Source: Phaseolus vulgaris
Lineage: Eukaryota; Streptophyta; Magnoliopsida; Fabales; Fabaceae
Direction: 5' to 3'
Assembly: GCF_000499845.2 (NCBI RefSeq)
Contig: NC_023751.2
Location: 29,917,475 to 29,981,474 of the forward strand
DNA: 64,000 bases
The position numbers and the translations under genes are program-made. A model generated the notes under the pieces. The model made no database searches and was not told the DNA's origin. It was given only the letters and a program-made list of their open reading frames with translations. Below, piece after piece: positions 1 to 15,029 of this stretch (position 1 is its first letter; the number at the start of each line of letters is the position of its first letter).

Positions 1-1577
<1,577 letters not shown>

Positions 1578-2100
1578 GGTAAGCCTTATAGCTTTTCCAC
1601 AATTTTTCTTTATGATCCCCACTTCTATTTGGAGTTATTCCTTCCCTGATTAGGTAACTTGTATCATCATTGCAAGTGCGAAATTTTTGCGACTCTGTAA
1701 TTAAGAATCAATTGTATTTTAATTACCATTTGTTGCATGCTTTTCATTGATAAATTACAAGGCTTTTTCTCTCAACATCATAAATGTCTAACCTGTTTGG
1801 GCAACTGTTTTAAGCGTGTGACTTTTTTATGTTTTGAAGTGGTATTTATGTGCTGTTAGGTGCTTATCACTCACACGTTATGGAATAGATGTCAACACTG
1901 GGCACTCTTCGAAGATTGTAATGCAGAGATTGCAGACTCAAGTTCATTCGAATTCTTCGACCTACTATTTGTCTGTTGTGAGTTGCTATAATTTGTAAGT
2001 GAATCATGATTCCAATGAACCTTTCCTCTTCGAGAAAAGGACTTCATGTAATATATGATTATAATATTCCTAACTCGATAGTTGGTTTCATAACATGTAT
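1578..2100 (+). other. SMC3 3' untranslated region with a probable intron
   Basis: One base after the TAA stop lies a strong donor, G|GTAAGCC, at 1579. A plausible acceptor, TGCTGTTAG, ends at 1859, and less AT-rich sequence follows to about 2050. I infer a 3'UTR intron of about 281 bp. The poly(A) site cannot be fixed; AT-rich text after about 2050 is consistent with one. Confidence 0.45.
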
Positions 2101-3554
2101 TTAGTCAAAACCTTGCAAAATTATAATTGTACCATCAGCTTCTGAAAATATTTACATTTATTTTTTGTTCTTTAAATATTTAAAACAATATATGTTCCTA
2201 AGTCTCTTTATAATAGAAATTAACTTGAATGCGAAATGTATTTAAAGAGATGTATTTTGAAAAAGAACTTCTAACTCTTTATTATATTTATCTATCTCAA
2301 ATATTTAAATATTCCATGACATACAAAAGTGACGATCAAACAAATTCGCCAATCAAGGCTATTGAGATTCGTCAGTTCAATAAAATAATTTACTTACAAA
2401 TGTTATAATTTAATCAAATTGATAATACTGGATTGCTTTTTGTTTAAATTAGCAATTTCTATATAATCAAAGAAAGTACAATCAACAGTTAAATAATCTT
2501 AAGAAAAAAAAGTACAATTTAATCCTATTATCAATTCCGAAACAGTTTTTTAATGTTTATTTTAACAAGAATCTGACTTTAATAAGTGAATACATAAAAC
2601 AAACTTGCACACTTTAAAAAGTTTTTATTAAATTTAGAACCTTGATTAAACTAATAAATTCTACAAATTAAAAGAGTACTTCAGAAACAAAGTTTTAAAT
2701 GCAAATGCTTTAATTATTTGAAAATGCCATTTTTTAAACTTGAACGGAAAAAATAAATTAAGTGCAATGATGGAAACTCATTTTCTTAATCTTAAAATTT
2801 CAAGTAACGAAAGTGACCAAAAATAAAAAATGTAAACGTGAGATGTGAAGTGAAAGCACGACAATTAAGGCAAGAAATGAAAGATTAAGAGCTTTGATTA
2901 ACTAAAAAAGATGTTGAAGAGAGAAGTCAAAAACTAGAATATTCTATACAAATTGATGAACATGGAGATAAACATTGACCTTTTATTAGTCTTTTTATTT
3001 TTGGCATTACAGAATTATCAGTTTTGTGTTTAACTTTTTATTAAAAAATATTACATTTAACTATTATTCATAGACTAAGATTGGTAGCTATTATTACATT
3101 CATGTAGAGGTATTCTTAGAGTAAAGTTAAACAAATCTCAAAAAAATTATTTTTGACTATGTGCTTATAATAAAGTATGAAACATGTTTTCAAAATCATC
3201 ATATAATGACAAACACAATTTGCCTGTGCAACACACGCAAAACACATTGTGTAAGTGTTGTTTTGTTTCATAAGCTAAATCTTTGACTTGCGAAAAATAT
3301 AAGTAGTCTTAAAGCATGTTAAGTGTTAAATTTTGTTATACTTATTTTATGTATATAAATTATGTTTGTTTCTTTCAAATTTTTTTTTTCAAGATGATAT
3401 TCTTAGGATGTGTCAACCTAAAAAAATATCTCAAAACATATTTAAGATGTTCCACGCTAACAATTCTTATGATTTGACTTTTGTCAACTCTAAAAAAGAC
3501 TATAAGCAATGTATGATTCTTTTTTTTTGGAAAAAAATATTTATTTTAGGTCAG
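2101..3554. other. Intergenic AT-rich sequence
   Basis: Simple AT-rich sequence with only short, low-complexity open frames. No domain, RNA gene or clear repeat boundary was recognised. Confidence 0.5.
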
Positions 3555-3559
3555 ATAAG

Positions 3560-3790
3560 TCATGTTGTGTAGTAACCCAGATTTTTGCTACCAAATTTAG
3601 AATCTAAATATTTGGTAGTTAAAACCTTGATAACTAATTAGATACCAATTTAGAAACTATTTAACAATAATAGAAACTAATATAAAAATCAATTTTTTTT
3701 AGTCTCTAAAATTGTTTATAATCTAATCACTATAACAACTAATTATTTTTTGTTTCTAAAAATTTGTTTTTATTTCATGATTTTCTTGGA
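3560..3790. repeat. AT-rich dispersed repeat, family A copy 1
   Basis: The stretch has recurring phrases such as CTACCAAATTTAG, ATTAGATACCAATTTAGAAAC and AGTCTCTAAAATTG. The same phrases return at 4370-4660 and 43330-43645. It has no coding content. The mixed orientation of the phrases suggests a MITE or the subterminal region of a DNA transposon, but I see no clean ends or target duplications. Confidence 0.45.
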
Positions 3791-4369
3791 AGAACATAAT
3801 AACAATAGAAAACTCATCACAAATCATCATCTAATAAAGATGATGAGAATGATTTTTTTTAGGATCATCTAGTTACAACAAGATCTCTAACCAATATTTG
3901 TAATTAAAACAAAATTTGAAAGCTTTGATTTTAGATCCTTGGGCAATATTTGTAATTATTTTTTTTGAAAGTTTTAATTTTAGAAAATGAAGTTCAAGAA
4001 AGGTCAGATACTAATCAATGAAAAGATGTCAAGCTTAGGGCAGACACATGAATTTGATGCTACTAAAATAAATAAAAAATTGGAAGAACAAATTTCATAC
4101 TGCAAGCATGATTTTGAAAAATTTGTTAAACCTTCTAAACTTTGATTACGAGTATGACATTAATCTTAGATAGTACAGTTTAGTTTTATAAAAGTCATCA
4201 AAAATTTCCAATATATTAATTTAATAATTTTCGTGATGTTTTATTGAAACAAAGAATATAACTGTCACGACTTCTAGTGATACAAAGATTATATATAATT
4301 TTCGTGCGTTAGAAATTTGATCCAGTTTCACATGTTTCTAGCACCTCACCATTTTTACTTATGTTTTGT

Positions 4370-4660
4370 TTTTAATCTATCATTTAAATAAAAATTAATT
4401 TTAGATAAAAAAAATTAATTATTATTTTACAAACTAAAAAATTATTAGTATCTAAATTAATTTTTATTATTGATAAATAGTTTTTAAATTCATATCTAAT
4501 TATCTACCAACTATTTATTAATAATAATAAATAAAAATTAATTTAAATATTAATAATATTTTAGTTTATAAAATAATATTTAATTTAATTAATATAATAA
4601 TTAATTAATTTTGATTTTTAAAATTGATTTTTATTTAATGATTTTATAGAAGTAAATGAG
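4370..4660. repeat. AT-rich dispersed repeat, family A copy 2
   Basis: It shares phrases with 3560-3790 and 43330-43645: AAAAAATTATTAGTATCTAA, then TAATTATCTACCAACTATT, then TTTTTATTTAATGATTTTAT. It is internally partly self-complementary. It is non-coding and no boundaries could be set. Confidence 0.45.
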
Positions 4661-5527
4661 TATATATTTTTAGGATTTTGTACCAATATTCATAGGTATT
4701 AATTATAGCTTTCTTGTCCAAGTGATGTATATATTATGTTATATGCATAATTCATTTATCCTTTTGCCTATATATTTAAGGAATGGCTATATAAAGTGGT
4801 TTTAAACTCAAAACACCAAATATTGAGAGCACAGAGATAACTTAATTGAAGAGATAAAACTTTGATGAGATTTTGTAGTTAAATAATTGTGAAATGGGAG
4901 CATGCATATATAGATGTGGATCTTATTATTAAACAGTGATTTTATGAAGTAGCATAGTTGATTTAATAATGCACCAACCACTTTGAATTTAGCCCTTGCA
5001 ACAAGTTAAGCATGGTGTAATAATTGGAAGTGAGTAGATAATAATGGGAAATAATAGAATCTGACTGAGTGTCAACTTCTTCATCAATCCTTCTCTTTCA
5101 TGTATTACATGTGCAAACTGGTCCCTAACATTATGCAATAATTAATTTGGATAGCAACGCTTTAACCCTAGTTTTTGGCTACTAAATTAGCCGTCTAGTT
5201 TGAAAACTTTAGGTACAAGAATCACCAATTTATTGTGCCTCAGATCAATTATATGTTCATTTCCCATTATAGAATCTCAATATCTTCACACAACGCAACA
5301 ACCTATATACATATATACTATCATCTTAAACATATTACACTCATAAATCTTAATAAAAAAACAGATTGTATCCGTCAAATTGGATGTGGTAACTTTTGCT
5401 GAAAATTTTCACACGGGTGTAATACTTATTTAAGTTATTAAAATAGATAGATTTAAAAAAAAATTACCTTACAGTAAGTGATACCATCACTTATAACCTA
5501 TGAAGTTCAGACACTCCTCTTAAATTG

Positions 5528-5945
5528 CGTGTTTGTGTCGGACACACGTATCAGACACTGATACTTGTATGACACTCGTAGGATACGTATCGGTGATGTG
5601 CAATTCAAAAAAATTTGTTAGATTTCTAACAATTCTAGCACGGGTCTAACACAATTTTAAAAAGGAGAAATGCATTAATTTTATAAAAACTCAAATTTGT
5701 TGTATAAAATATTATTATGATTATAAAAATAAGGAACAAATCCTTTTGAACCAACCATGAGAAATATCTTTCTGCTCCAAACAAAAACTGAAATATACTT
5801 GATGTACATAAATCTTTATTGTCAATTTATATAATTCATAATTATATAATATATAGATCTTGTCTCCGTGTTCTACATTTTAAAGATTATATGTATCTAT
5901 GTGTCCGTATCCGTATTGTATCAGTGTCCGTGTCAGTATTTATGC
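5528..5945. mobile_element. MITE-like element with inverted ends, family B copy 1
   Basis: The left end reads GTGTCGGACACACGTATC then AGACACTGATAC. The right end carries the complement, GTATCAGTGTCCGTGTCAG, so the element has terminal inverted repeats of roughly 25-35 bp with mismatches. The middle is AT-rich and non-coding. A second, more decayed copy sits at about 44450-44925. The superfamily cannot be assigned because no target duplication is clear. Confidence 0.5.
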
Positions 5946-6880
5946 TAGATAGAGTATAATTTCACAATAACGAAGAAGTCATGTTTTAACATATGTTTCT
6001 TTTCTCATCTTTATTTTTTTCCTCAGATTATTACTTGTACAATTTTAGTTTGTTTAGCAGTTGTATTTGCATGTATAGTTGTTTTTCCATTTGTTATGTT
6101 TTGCAGAAATTTTTAATTGATAATGTAACGAGAGTGAATAGGTTGTTGACAAATTTTTATTTTATTTTTAATGTAACGAGAGTGTTTATTTAGAGTCCAT
6201 ATACTAATTGAATAGAATTTGAGAAAATTAAAAAAACAAGTAAAGAAGAAGCTGGTTGTTCAAGTAAAACAAATACATAATATTATTCAATATAGATAAT
6301 AATTATAATACTTATGTTAAATGAAACTAGAGAAAATTGTGTAAGTTTGTACAATAGGTTGATCTTTTTGTTTGTGGTCTAGGTCTTTAGTTCTTGTTTA
6401 GTAAGTCTCTAACATGTTCGTGCAACACTTGTATAAAGTTGTGTATGTACATTAACATCATCTTCATTATCCTTATCTCCGTCTTCATTCTTCTCATTGT
6501 ATCATTAGACTTTCGTGAAAGTAATGTGTACTTGTAATTATTCGTTGATGGTATTAGATTGTATATGTTGAATGTGGTATCATTATAGAAATGAAAAATA
6601 TAGTAGATGTGCTAAAAAAATATAAATGGAATGAGAAAATATTATAGATGTAAAGAATTTGTTGGAATGAAGATTGGGTTGACATATTATGATGATGATC
6701 CATATATTCGAACATTAGAGATGATTGAGTATTACACTGACCAACATATTATTTTGATGTTGGTGAATATTGGAGAAGATCCATTATGTCATTATCATCT
6801 TATAGTGGTGGTTGTTGAGGTAATATGTAATGGATAATGTGTTGAATATATTATTGCATGTATTGTGTACTTGAAGTAAA
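5946..6880. other. Intergenic AT-rich sequence
   Basis: Open frames of 66 and 68 codons exist here, but they are low-complexity and match no family I know. I see no gene in this stretch. Confidence 0.45.
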
Positions 6881-7450
6881 TGGTTAGATCTAGAAATAGA
6901 GGTTTGAAAAGAACTTAAAACTATTTTGAAAAACTTTTCACAAAAGGACTATTGAACGATGTAAGGGGTCTTCTAATGGTTTCATAACAAAGTTAAAAAA
7001 AAATTTAATAAAATTTTGAAGATGTCTAAGAGTAGTTAAAAATCGAGTAATAAAAATATGCAATGAACATGTTGTTTTATATTAGTTTACCTTTAACTTG
7101 AGTTACATCTAGTTCTTCTTTGCCAACTGCAAAGGCTTTCACTAATCAATACATTATTACAAGTATTATAACTATCACTTTTGACTTACAATGAGTATGC
7201 AAAGTCACTCCCAACTATTTGTTAATCTTGCCCTAAGATTAAGTATAAAGTAAATTATATCTCTCCAACCTATATACACATAGTTTCGCCAAGCTATGCA
7301 ACAATATAGTTGTTTATATAAGATTCACTGTCAAAAGAGAAGATATAAAATGAACATAATGAACATTTCTTGCACTAAAAGACTAAACTTCACAATAATG
7401 AAAAGTTTACAAATATAACTCTAATTTTCTATATCATCTAGTACTTTTTT
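6880..7450. repeat. Unclassified dispersed repeat, family C copy 1
   Basis: A stretch of about 570 bp aligns by eye with 7890-8430 and more loosely with 58320-58790. Shared phrases in the same order include TTTGAA(A/T)A(A/G)A with following AT-rich text, a TAATGGTTT phrase, CTTAACTTGAGTTACATCTAG, CACTAATCAAT, TTAATCTTGCCCTAAGATTAAGTA and ACTTCA(C/T)AATAATGA. It has no coding potential. It may be part of a retroelement LTR or an old non-autonomous transposon. Confidence 0.45.
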
Positions 7451-7889
7451 TTCCTAGGAACTTAAAAGCTAAAGAATGAACAAATCATGTATGCTTGTAT
7501 GTTTGACATTGCTTTGATTAAATGAGTCACAAAACAACATTACATGTGACATCAATTACCTCGTGGTGGATGCCACGTGGACTAGGTCATAATCGAATCT
7601 TGGGACTTAGGCTGTTACGCTCTTAAGTAGGAAGAGTTGCGCCTTGACTATTAGCTATAACTTTTGGCCTAATGATAGACACTCAATCCAACAAAAAATT
7701 CATTATAACCTAGCATTTCTGTTTTTTTCCTTTGTGTCAAATCCTTTTAAGAGTTTGTTAGACTTTTATGTTGACACTAGTGTTGTAAAAAACCTTTTTG
7801 TTTTGGTGAAGGACAAACTTTATCTGAAAAAATATCATTGTTGTACTAATAAAACTGAAATGAGTGTACAATGTTTTGATATTAACGGT

Positions 7890-8430
7890 TAGTTTTGGAA
7901 AGGGAGATTTGAATAAAGCTTAAATCTAACTTAAAAAAACTTTACGCAATTATGTCTATTAAACATTGATAGGGTGTTGTATAATGGTTTTATAATGATA
8001 TTCATTAACACTTTAAAAAATGTTTTATGATGTCCAAGAGTATAATAACATGTGTCATAAAAAGAAATAGCAAACACTTTGTTTTTATGTTGGTCCATCC
8101 TTAACCTAGGCTACATCCAGTTCTCTAATGCAAATGATAAATTGTTCCACTAGTAATCAATGAAATAATTATAGGTATTCTTACTATGTTTACAATTATT
8201 ACACAAAATCACTTATTGTCATTTCTTAATCTCCCCTTGAGATTAAGTACGAGTACACAAGGTTATACTTAAATGAATGGATGTGAAATTTGAACAATCC
8301 TTACAATAAAAATTAACTTCATAACAATTAATGAGCTACAAATAAAACATTCTCTTTTATATCGTCTAACATATGATACTTAAGCACTTTATAAACTAAT
8401 TAATCAAAGGATGTAAGTGTGTATGAGAGT
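7890..8430. repeat. Unclassified dispersed repeat, family C copy 2
   Basis: This copy lies about 1 kb from copy 1, in the same orientation. It shares CCTTAACCTAGGCTACATC, CCACTAGTAATCAATG and TCTCCCCTTGAGATTAAG in order. The two may be direct repeats bounding a short element (about 440 bp between them) or two separate insertions. Flanking duplications were not found. Confidence 0.45.
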
Positions 8431-11400
8431 ATGCATGTTTATTTGTTTAGTTTTCAACAAGCTTCATATGTATAATATAATTTCTATTTATAAGAGTCAC
8501 AAAAAAAAGAAAAAAATTAGTGTGACCTAGTGCTTATACTTGACATCAATGTTTTATCAGAGATGTTTAAATTTAAGATGACACTTTCACTATTTGGAAC
8601 CCTTTTGTGTGGGAGCTACTATATCTATTGTAATGAATGCATTGAAATGAGCAAGCAAATGTCAGGATCTTCATTGAGAACTATGAAACTATACGTTTTA
8701 GGATTGATAATCTTCCATGAGTCTGTTGAGTACATGGTTCTCATGTCTTGACTTGGATTTCTAAACTCGTTTAATCTTCATAATCTTGTGTTTAGCATTT
8801 CTTTGAGACTCATCCAATATTCATAATCTATTGCCTAATGATTTACGTGTATGCATCTATTCTTGCTTGAGCTCCTTGTTTGTCTAGACGTATCTGATGA
8901 TGTCTATTACAATCATGTATTATACACATTTGAACATACAATTTTGAGGATGGTCATTATGAAATACACTAGCAAACATATTAGATAACCAAACTTGGTA
9001 TTACTTATTATTATCAAGATAATGGGTAACTTATTAGGTAGGATCTTCAGACTTGCGTTTGAATGAGTCTTCTAGCCTTGTACGACCATGTGTTTAAAGA
9101 TATAACATTTGAATAGGTCCACTAGTTGCATGACCGTCTTAGTCTTGACACTAATGTCTAGAACATCTTGATCTTTTTCTGGTCTTGAGAGCTTGTCCTA
9201 ATGCTTCTTGAGAATCGTTTGACCTTTGTGTCTATTTTCAAGAGCTTGCATCAAGCGATATATCAAACTACATTTGGAGCTATTGTTTGTGGCTTACATA
9301 TGATCGTACAAGCTTGAGAGTAAATATTATATTATCTCTCTAGAAAAAAAAATTAGATACCCAAAACTTGGTATTATTTATTATCATAAAAATTTATGGA
9401 TGAGTTTTATGAAAAAAATATTTAGATGTAGACTAATGCACATAGTATTACTCACACTTTAAAACTTTTATCATAGATTCTTATACTGATAATGTATAAA
9501 TTCATCGTTTTAAGTAAGATTAATCTAATTAAGTTAAAGAATTAGAGAATAAAATTTGCAATATCTCATAAATAAATTTGGAAGTAGATCATTTGCAAAG
9601 ATAAAAAGAAACATAATCACTATTAAAATAGAAATAAAATTTGAGAATTCTGGAAAGTTGGAAACTAAGAAATTGTGAACAATATTTGAGATAGAATATA
9701 TTTATGAGATCCTTGGAGCATAAAAACCTGCAAAAAGATACAAGTTTCAAGGAAAATTCACCCCCTACACAGCGGAACACGTTTGAAAAATAGAGCATCA
9801 TAGTTTTCTTATTTTCTTCTATGTAAATCTTTTATTTTGCCTCCACATGGAATTCTATACTCATTTGGGTTGGTTCTCTTGTAATTTAGCAATGAATTAT
9901 GAGGTTTTTGTTTAATAAAGTTTTATTCTTAAATTTTTTTGTAGCAGTTTATGTTTGAAGATATGATCTTTTTGAATTTTGATTTTTGTTAAGGAATTAT
10001 TTTTAAACACTTGTTAAAAATTCAGTTCTTTTCGTTATTTAGAGTTCTTGGCTAGTTCTCTTAGTTATAATCAATATCTTCTTTGCTTAGTTCAAGGGAT
10101 AAAAGATAAACATCTAACGAATAAACACTTAGAGACGAGTGAGATATTGAATACATCAGTCGTGTTTTGCTGATAAGATTCTATTGAATTTGATTAACAC
10201 TTATTTGATTATGTTTGGTATCTGTGGGAGAATTGAAAGAGTGAAAATCTTAAGATAATTAATGAAGAATTTACTATTGAATGAACTTGAGAGTTAACTT
10301 GCTTTGTTTACTATTTCTTAATTGTCTGTTTTACATACACAACAAATTAAAGCCCTCATTATACTTTATTATTATTACTAATCTTACTATCTTACATATA
10401 GGTTTTGAACATTCTTTGGTTGAATTTACTACTAGATTTGTTGGGAGACGACTTTGGATCATCTGATCACATCTATACTATCATCTTTTTTTGTGTGTTA
10501 AATGGTCTAACACTATTGTTAGACGATATCTGTATTGGAACTGAATTTTTTTTAATTTAACTGCAAAATGACTACTATAATAGACTTACTTCTAACCATG
10601 AGTAAATTATATTCTTAACAATAATGTCACACAAATGACCATTTTCTTGGAACTCATTTCCTTGAATTTGAAGATTATGTTGATTATTCTACATTACTAT
10701 CCACTTTTCATAAAATTGAGGTTAATATCTATTTATCATTCCTCTCATGTCCTCCTTGTGAAATTGATCTAAGCTTAATGGGTTAGTAGAAATATATTGT
10801 TGAAGGCTAAATTGTTGTATAAGCCTATTAGCTAATGAATATCTAATTTGTGAAACATATAAGAGGAGCAACCATCCTAATTATGAGAGAAATGACAATA
10901 TAGATCAAGCATCTTATATAATTTCTATTATCTCTAAAATTGAAATAGAGATTGTACTTATAATAAGTAATACAAAATATGTGTTTGAAAAATATTGTAA
11001 TTATAATTTGATCAACGACCTCTTTTGACTATAAGTGGTCAAACATATAACAAAATAAGTGAACTATATTAGTAGTAGGACGTAACTACTTATCATATAA
11101 AACAATTAGTTCATATGCGTGTAAGTAATAAACTTCAAAATCAAAGAAGAGATTATAACCTCAAAGAGATAATAAGGGAAAAATATAAAGTAATTCATTT
11201 TACTTGCAACTTGTAAAGAAAAAAAATGTCTGAATCATATTAATAATGCATGTAAAACAAGAAGAAGAAAAAAAGTTAAAAAAAAACTAAGAGAATATAT
11301 TTCATCCAACAAAATAGACTCAAAATCTAACAATCTGTTGATCTAACATATAATATATTTCAAATAAACCCACTATACTAAAATGCAACAAAAATTACTC

Positions 11401-12330
11401 AAGTTGTGAACGTTTTAACTAAAACATTGTGCAACTTTCACTATTCATACATTTACAAATTCAAATAACTTTTTTTATTTTGTCGGGAAAGCAGAAAACA
11501 ACAACTTTAAATATGTAAAAAATGAGAATAATAAAACAGAAAATAAATTTGTTAAATATACAGAAAAACAATAAAACAGACTATACAATATATATATATA
11601 TAAGGATGAATTAAATTATTCAGCTATAACTTTTATTGCATCTTACATAATTTAATATTTTCGATTAGATAATTTATTCATTTAAAGTTGATTATTATAT
11701 TCAAAGTCTCTTTTAAATAAATTATATATACAAAATTTTATGTTAATACAAAATAATTTGATATATTATTTATATAAATTTAAATTAATGTAATGTATAT
11801 TTTTAAAATAAACTAAAATAAAAATATCATTTAATAAAATTTGAAACTCATATAAAATTATTAGTGTGGTAATGTTTAATAAAGTTTGTTACAGAGTAAA
11901 ATTTGATATTATATTATCGTCAATCATTCAATGTCATAGATAAACTAAAGTTACTCATCCAAATTCAGAATATATATATTTAGAGTCTTTTAAATTAAAT
12001 AGAAAAGTAAGTATAATGTTGTAAATATGTAGAAGTTGAAATATGTTATATAATGATTTTATTATTTTTTTAGAAATGTAAATAATAATAAAATTTTATT
12101 GTGAAAAAATAATATTAACGATTTCTAACATGTGAAATTGTGTTAAGATGGAATATGTTAAAATCACACGACTTCATATGAAAGTGTTAACTTTTTTTAC
12201 CATAAAATCAATATTGTCACAATCTTTTTATATTTGTAATTTTTTCAAAACCATTTAAGTAAAAAATAGCAAAAATGATCTCCCTTTGTTAAATTTTTTG
12301 AATTAGAAGATGATAATATGACATTGTAGT
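8431..12330. other. Intergenic, probable transposon debris
   Basis: Nearly 4 kb without a recognisable gene. The part up to about 9.3 kb reads like old repeat sequence, with phrases such as GCTTGAGCTCCTTGTTTGTC and TTGACACTAATGTCTAGAAC. From 11.2 to 12.3 kb it is extremely AT-rich. The short open frames match nothing known to me. Confidence 0.4.
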
Positions 12331-12399
12331 AAGGGAAGGAAGTGAAATAGCAGCATTTATTGAAGGGTTAGTTAGTTTTTTGAGGTGATGATATGAACT

Positions 12400-12534
12400 C
12401 ACCTGCCTCCTCTTACTTTTCTCCCCCTTTATAACTTCCCATCTTATTCCTTCTCATCATCACTGTCAATTCAAACATTGCATTCTCTTCTCTCTCTTCT
12501 CTCTCTTCACCCATCATACATAACAAACCACACC
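12400..12534 (+). promoter_or_regulatory. Probable core promoter and 5'UTR of the SHINE-type gene
   Basis: A TATA-like stretch, CTTTATAAC, lies near 12427-12435, about 100 bp before the ATG. A CT-rich leader (TCTTCTCTCTCTTC) follows, a common feature of plant 5'UTRs. The positions are inferred only from sequence. Confidence 0.45.
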
Positions 12535-13346
12535 ATGGTGCAAACAAGGAAGTTCAGAGGTGTTAGGCAGCGCCATTGGGGTTCTTGGGTCTCTGAAATT
12601 CGCCACCCACTTCTGTAAGCTCTTTCTCTTCTCCTATTCCACACATTATTTCATTTCTATACATTATTGTCACCACCCTTCACAATGAAGTACGTTTTTG
12701 TGTAGAAAAATAACTTTTAGTTGTAATATGGTGGATAATTCTGAACTTATCATGACTCTAACAAGATTTGAGAGGGTGTTCATGAAACAGCAAAAGGAGG
12801 GTGTGGCTAGGGACGTTCGAAACAGCAGAAGAAGCGGCACGAGCATACGATCAAGCTGCGATACTCATGAGTGGCCGAAACGCCAAAACCAACTTCCCAA
12901 TAGCACAAACTCCGGAGGGCGATCCAAAGACGCTAACACCAACGCAGCAGAACAATATTCCGACAACCTCAAAGGAACTGGAAGAGATTCTCCATGCAAA
13001 GCTCCGAAAGTGTGGGAAGCTTCCGTCTCCTTCCATGACTTGCTTGAGGCTGGACCCCGAGAACGCCCACATTGGCGTCTGGCAGAAGCGCGCCGGCCAG
13101 CATTCCGACTCCAACTGGGTGATGATGGTGCCCTTCGGAAACAAGGCCGATGAAGGTGCAAATCACTCCACCGCTAATACTTCATCTGCTTCGTCGTTTT
13201 CTGAGTCTGGTGAGAGCCAACAGGGTAGAAGGCAAGAGCATGTGCGAACAGAAATGGAGGAGGAAGAGCGAATCGCTATGCAAATGATCGAAGAACTCCT
13301 CAGCAGAAACTGGCCCACTACCCCTTCATGTAATAACATGTTCTGA
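12535..13346 (+). CDS. AP2/ERF transcription factor of the SHINE/WAX INDUCER clade
   Basis: Exons 12535-12614 and 12791-13346 give 211 residues. The intron (GTAAGC...CAG) splits a Leu codon right after RHPL, the position I recall for this clade. A single AP2 domain occupies about residues 7-64, from [19 protein letters not shown] through [17 protein letters not shown] to GRNAKTNFP. Two clade-specific motifs follow: a middle block with [19 protein letters not shown] and [10 protein letters not shown] then SDSNWVM, and a C-terminal acidic helix [17 protein letters not shown]. Arabidopsis WIN1/SHN proteins activate cutin and wax genes in epidermal cells and have the same architecture and size (about 190-200 aa). 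It is therefore inferred to be a nuclear DNA-binding regulator of the cuticle. Which of the paralogues SHN1-3 it matches cannot be told. The ATG context CACCATGG is strong. Confidence 0.93.
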
Positions 13347-14407
13347 TTAAGGACAAAGAATTTCAAGCTTCTGCATAACACTGATCATTGTTTTCTTTTC
13401 TTCTTCTTCTTGCTTCTGGTTTTAGCCTTCTTCTGTTTCTACTTTGTTTTTGGAACTTTCTTTTTACACTTTATGTGGGATAAAAAGGGTGTGAATTTTC
13501 TTTCTGTCTTTCTTCACCTTTTCGTTCAGATGTGTAAAGAAAAATCAAGGTGTGTGTGTAAGAAGAACTTTATTATCAACATTTCATGCAAAAACTATTA
13601 GTATAAGTTTTATGATATATAAATATGATACCATTTGTGTTGCCCTACATTGTATTTAAACATTAATGGTGAGTTTTTTTTATTTAATTAACTAATTTTA
13701 TAGATTAATTATTAAATTTTAATTAATATTAAAATCGTATAAAAGTGACCGTCAAAATTTAATTGTACTAAAACTATGTTCATAACTTTTCGTTCAAATA
13801 TAATAAAGATTGAATATTCATGTTATTCTAAACATAAACTATTCAATTTACTAATTTTTATTTATTTTTGTAATTAATTTATGGAATTACTTTGTTTTGA
13901 TAATTGTTTTTTGAAAATATAAAAAAGGGTAGGCTATCCCAATCAGATGGTTGAGGTTGTTAAAGAGTGGTTGGTAGTGAAGTCTTAGAGGGGATTTAAT
14001 ATTATCACGTGGTTCAAATTTTGACATGAGTGTGTAGTGTAAAACTGACATTAATTAGAGATTGACCAAGAATTCATAACAAACGCAGGTGGAATGCTCA
14101 TAAAAAGGAAGCAGGGCCAATTGAAAAAAAGGGACCAATATATGATTTTTATTTGTTATATTATTTGTGAATAACGTTATAAATTGTTTTATAGTGTTTT
14201 TAATGTATTAATGTAGGTTTTTTCTCTCTTGAAAAATAGATCCGAATTAATTAATATTTTTTTGGTATTATTATTAGTAGTAGTATGAGTTGTTGGCTGA
14301 GTTTTCAAGTCATCTTTACTTGAATCTGAATAGGTTAAAAAAAAAATCTCTTATTTATAAGATTAGAGAGATTGTAGGATTCATAGCCCCATATAAGAAA
14401 TTTATAA
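13347..14407. other. 3'UTR of the AP2/ERF gene and intergenic DNA
   Basis: CT-rich and then AT-rich text without further coding signals. The transcript probably ends by about 13.65 kb, but no poly(A) signal could be chosen with confidence. Confidence 0.4.
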
Positions 14408-14963
14408 GGATTTGTTTGGACTGGGGAGGAGAATTGAGAGAGTGAATTTGAAATAATTTTATAGGGTAGTGAAGTTGTTTGGATTGAGGTATGTTAGAGT
14501 AAATTTGTGAAAAAAGTTTATTAAAATTCTTAAGTGATGTGATAGTTTTATTAAAGTTTATATAGATATAATAAATTTAAAATAATTATAAATAATTTAA
14601 TATAAAACTTTAAAAATTATAATTATATTAAATTTTGAATTAATAAATAATAATAAAAATACATATTGATAATTAATTTTTAAACTACTTTTTATTTATT
14701 ATTTTAATTATTCATTTTATTATAATATAAAAATATATATTAAACATTATACTTATATTTATATTAAAATATAATTGTTATATATAATCAATTTATATAT
14801 AATTGATTTTAGAAAAAAACACTTTCTTTACAAATCTCCTCAAATCACCAAAGAAAATTTGAAGTATCAAAAGTATTGTTTTTCGTGATTTTATTTCATT
14901 TTTTTTCCAACTTTCCTTTCATTGACACATTTCTTTGTTTTTCTTCGCTAGACAAACAGGTCC
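14408..14963. mobile_element. PIF/Harbinger-like (Tourist) MITE
   Basis: This 556-bp non-coding AT-rich element has ends GGATTTGTTTG and CAAACAGGTCC, inverted with two mismatches. It is flanked on both sides by TAA (14405-14407 and 14964-14966). A 3-bp TAA duplication with GG-starting TIRs is the hallmark of Tourist-like MITEs. No transposase is present, so it would have been moved in trans. The TIR is short and imperfect, so the copy is not young. Confidence 0.6.
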
Positions 14964-15029
14964 TAAACAAATGGTTGATAGACTAAAATTCCTACATCGA
15001 CATATAATTGACACTGACTAAAACAACTT

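Noticed and set aside
6631..6837. 68-codon open frame with His/Val-rich tail
   Set aside because: It sits in AT-rich repeat-like DNA, has no family resemblance and no splice-linked partner exon.
12698..13166. Several overlapping open frames on both strands over the AP2/ERF second exon
   Set aside because: They are shadows in other frames of the real exon, whose AP2 and SHINE motifs read in the frame beginning at 12791.
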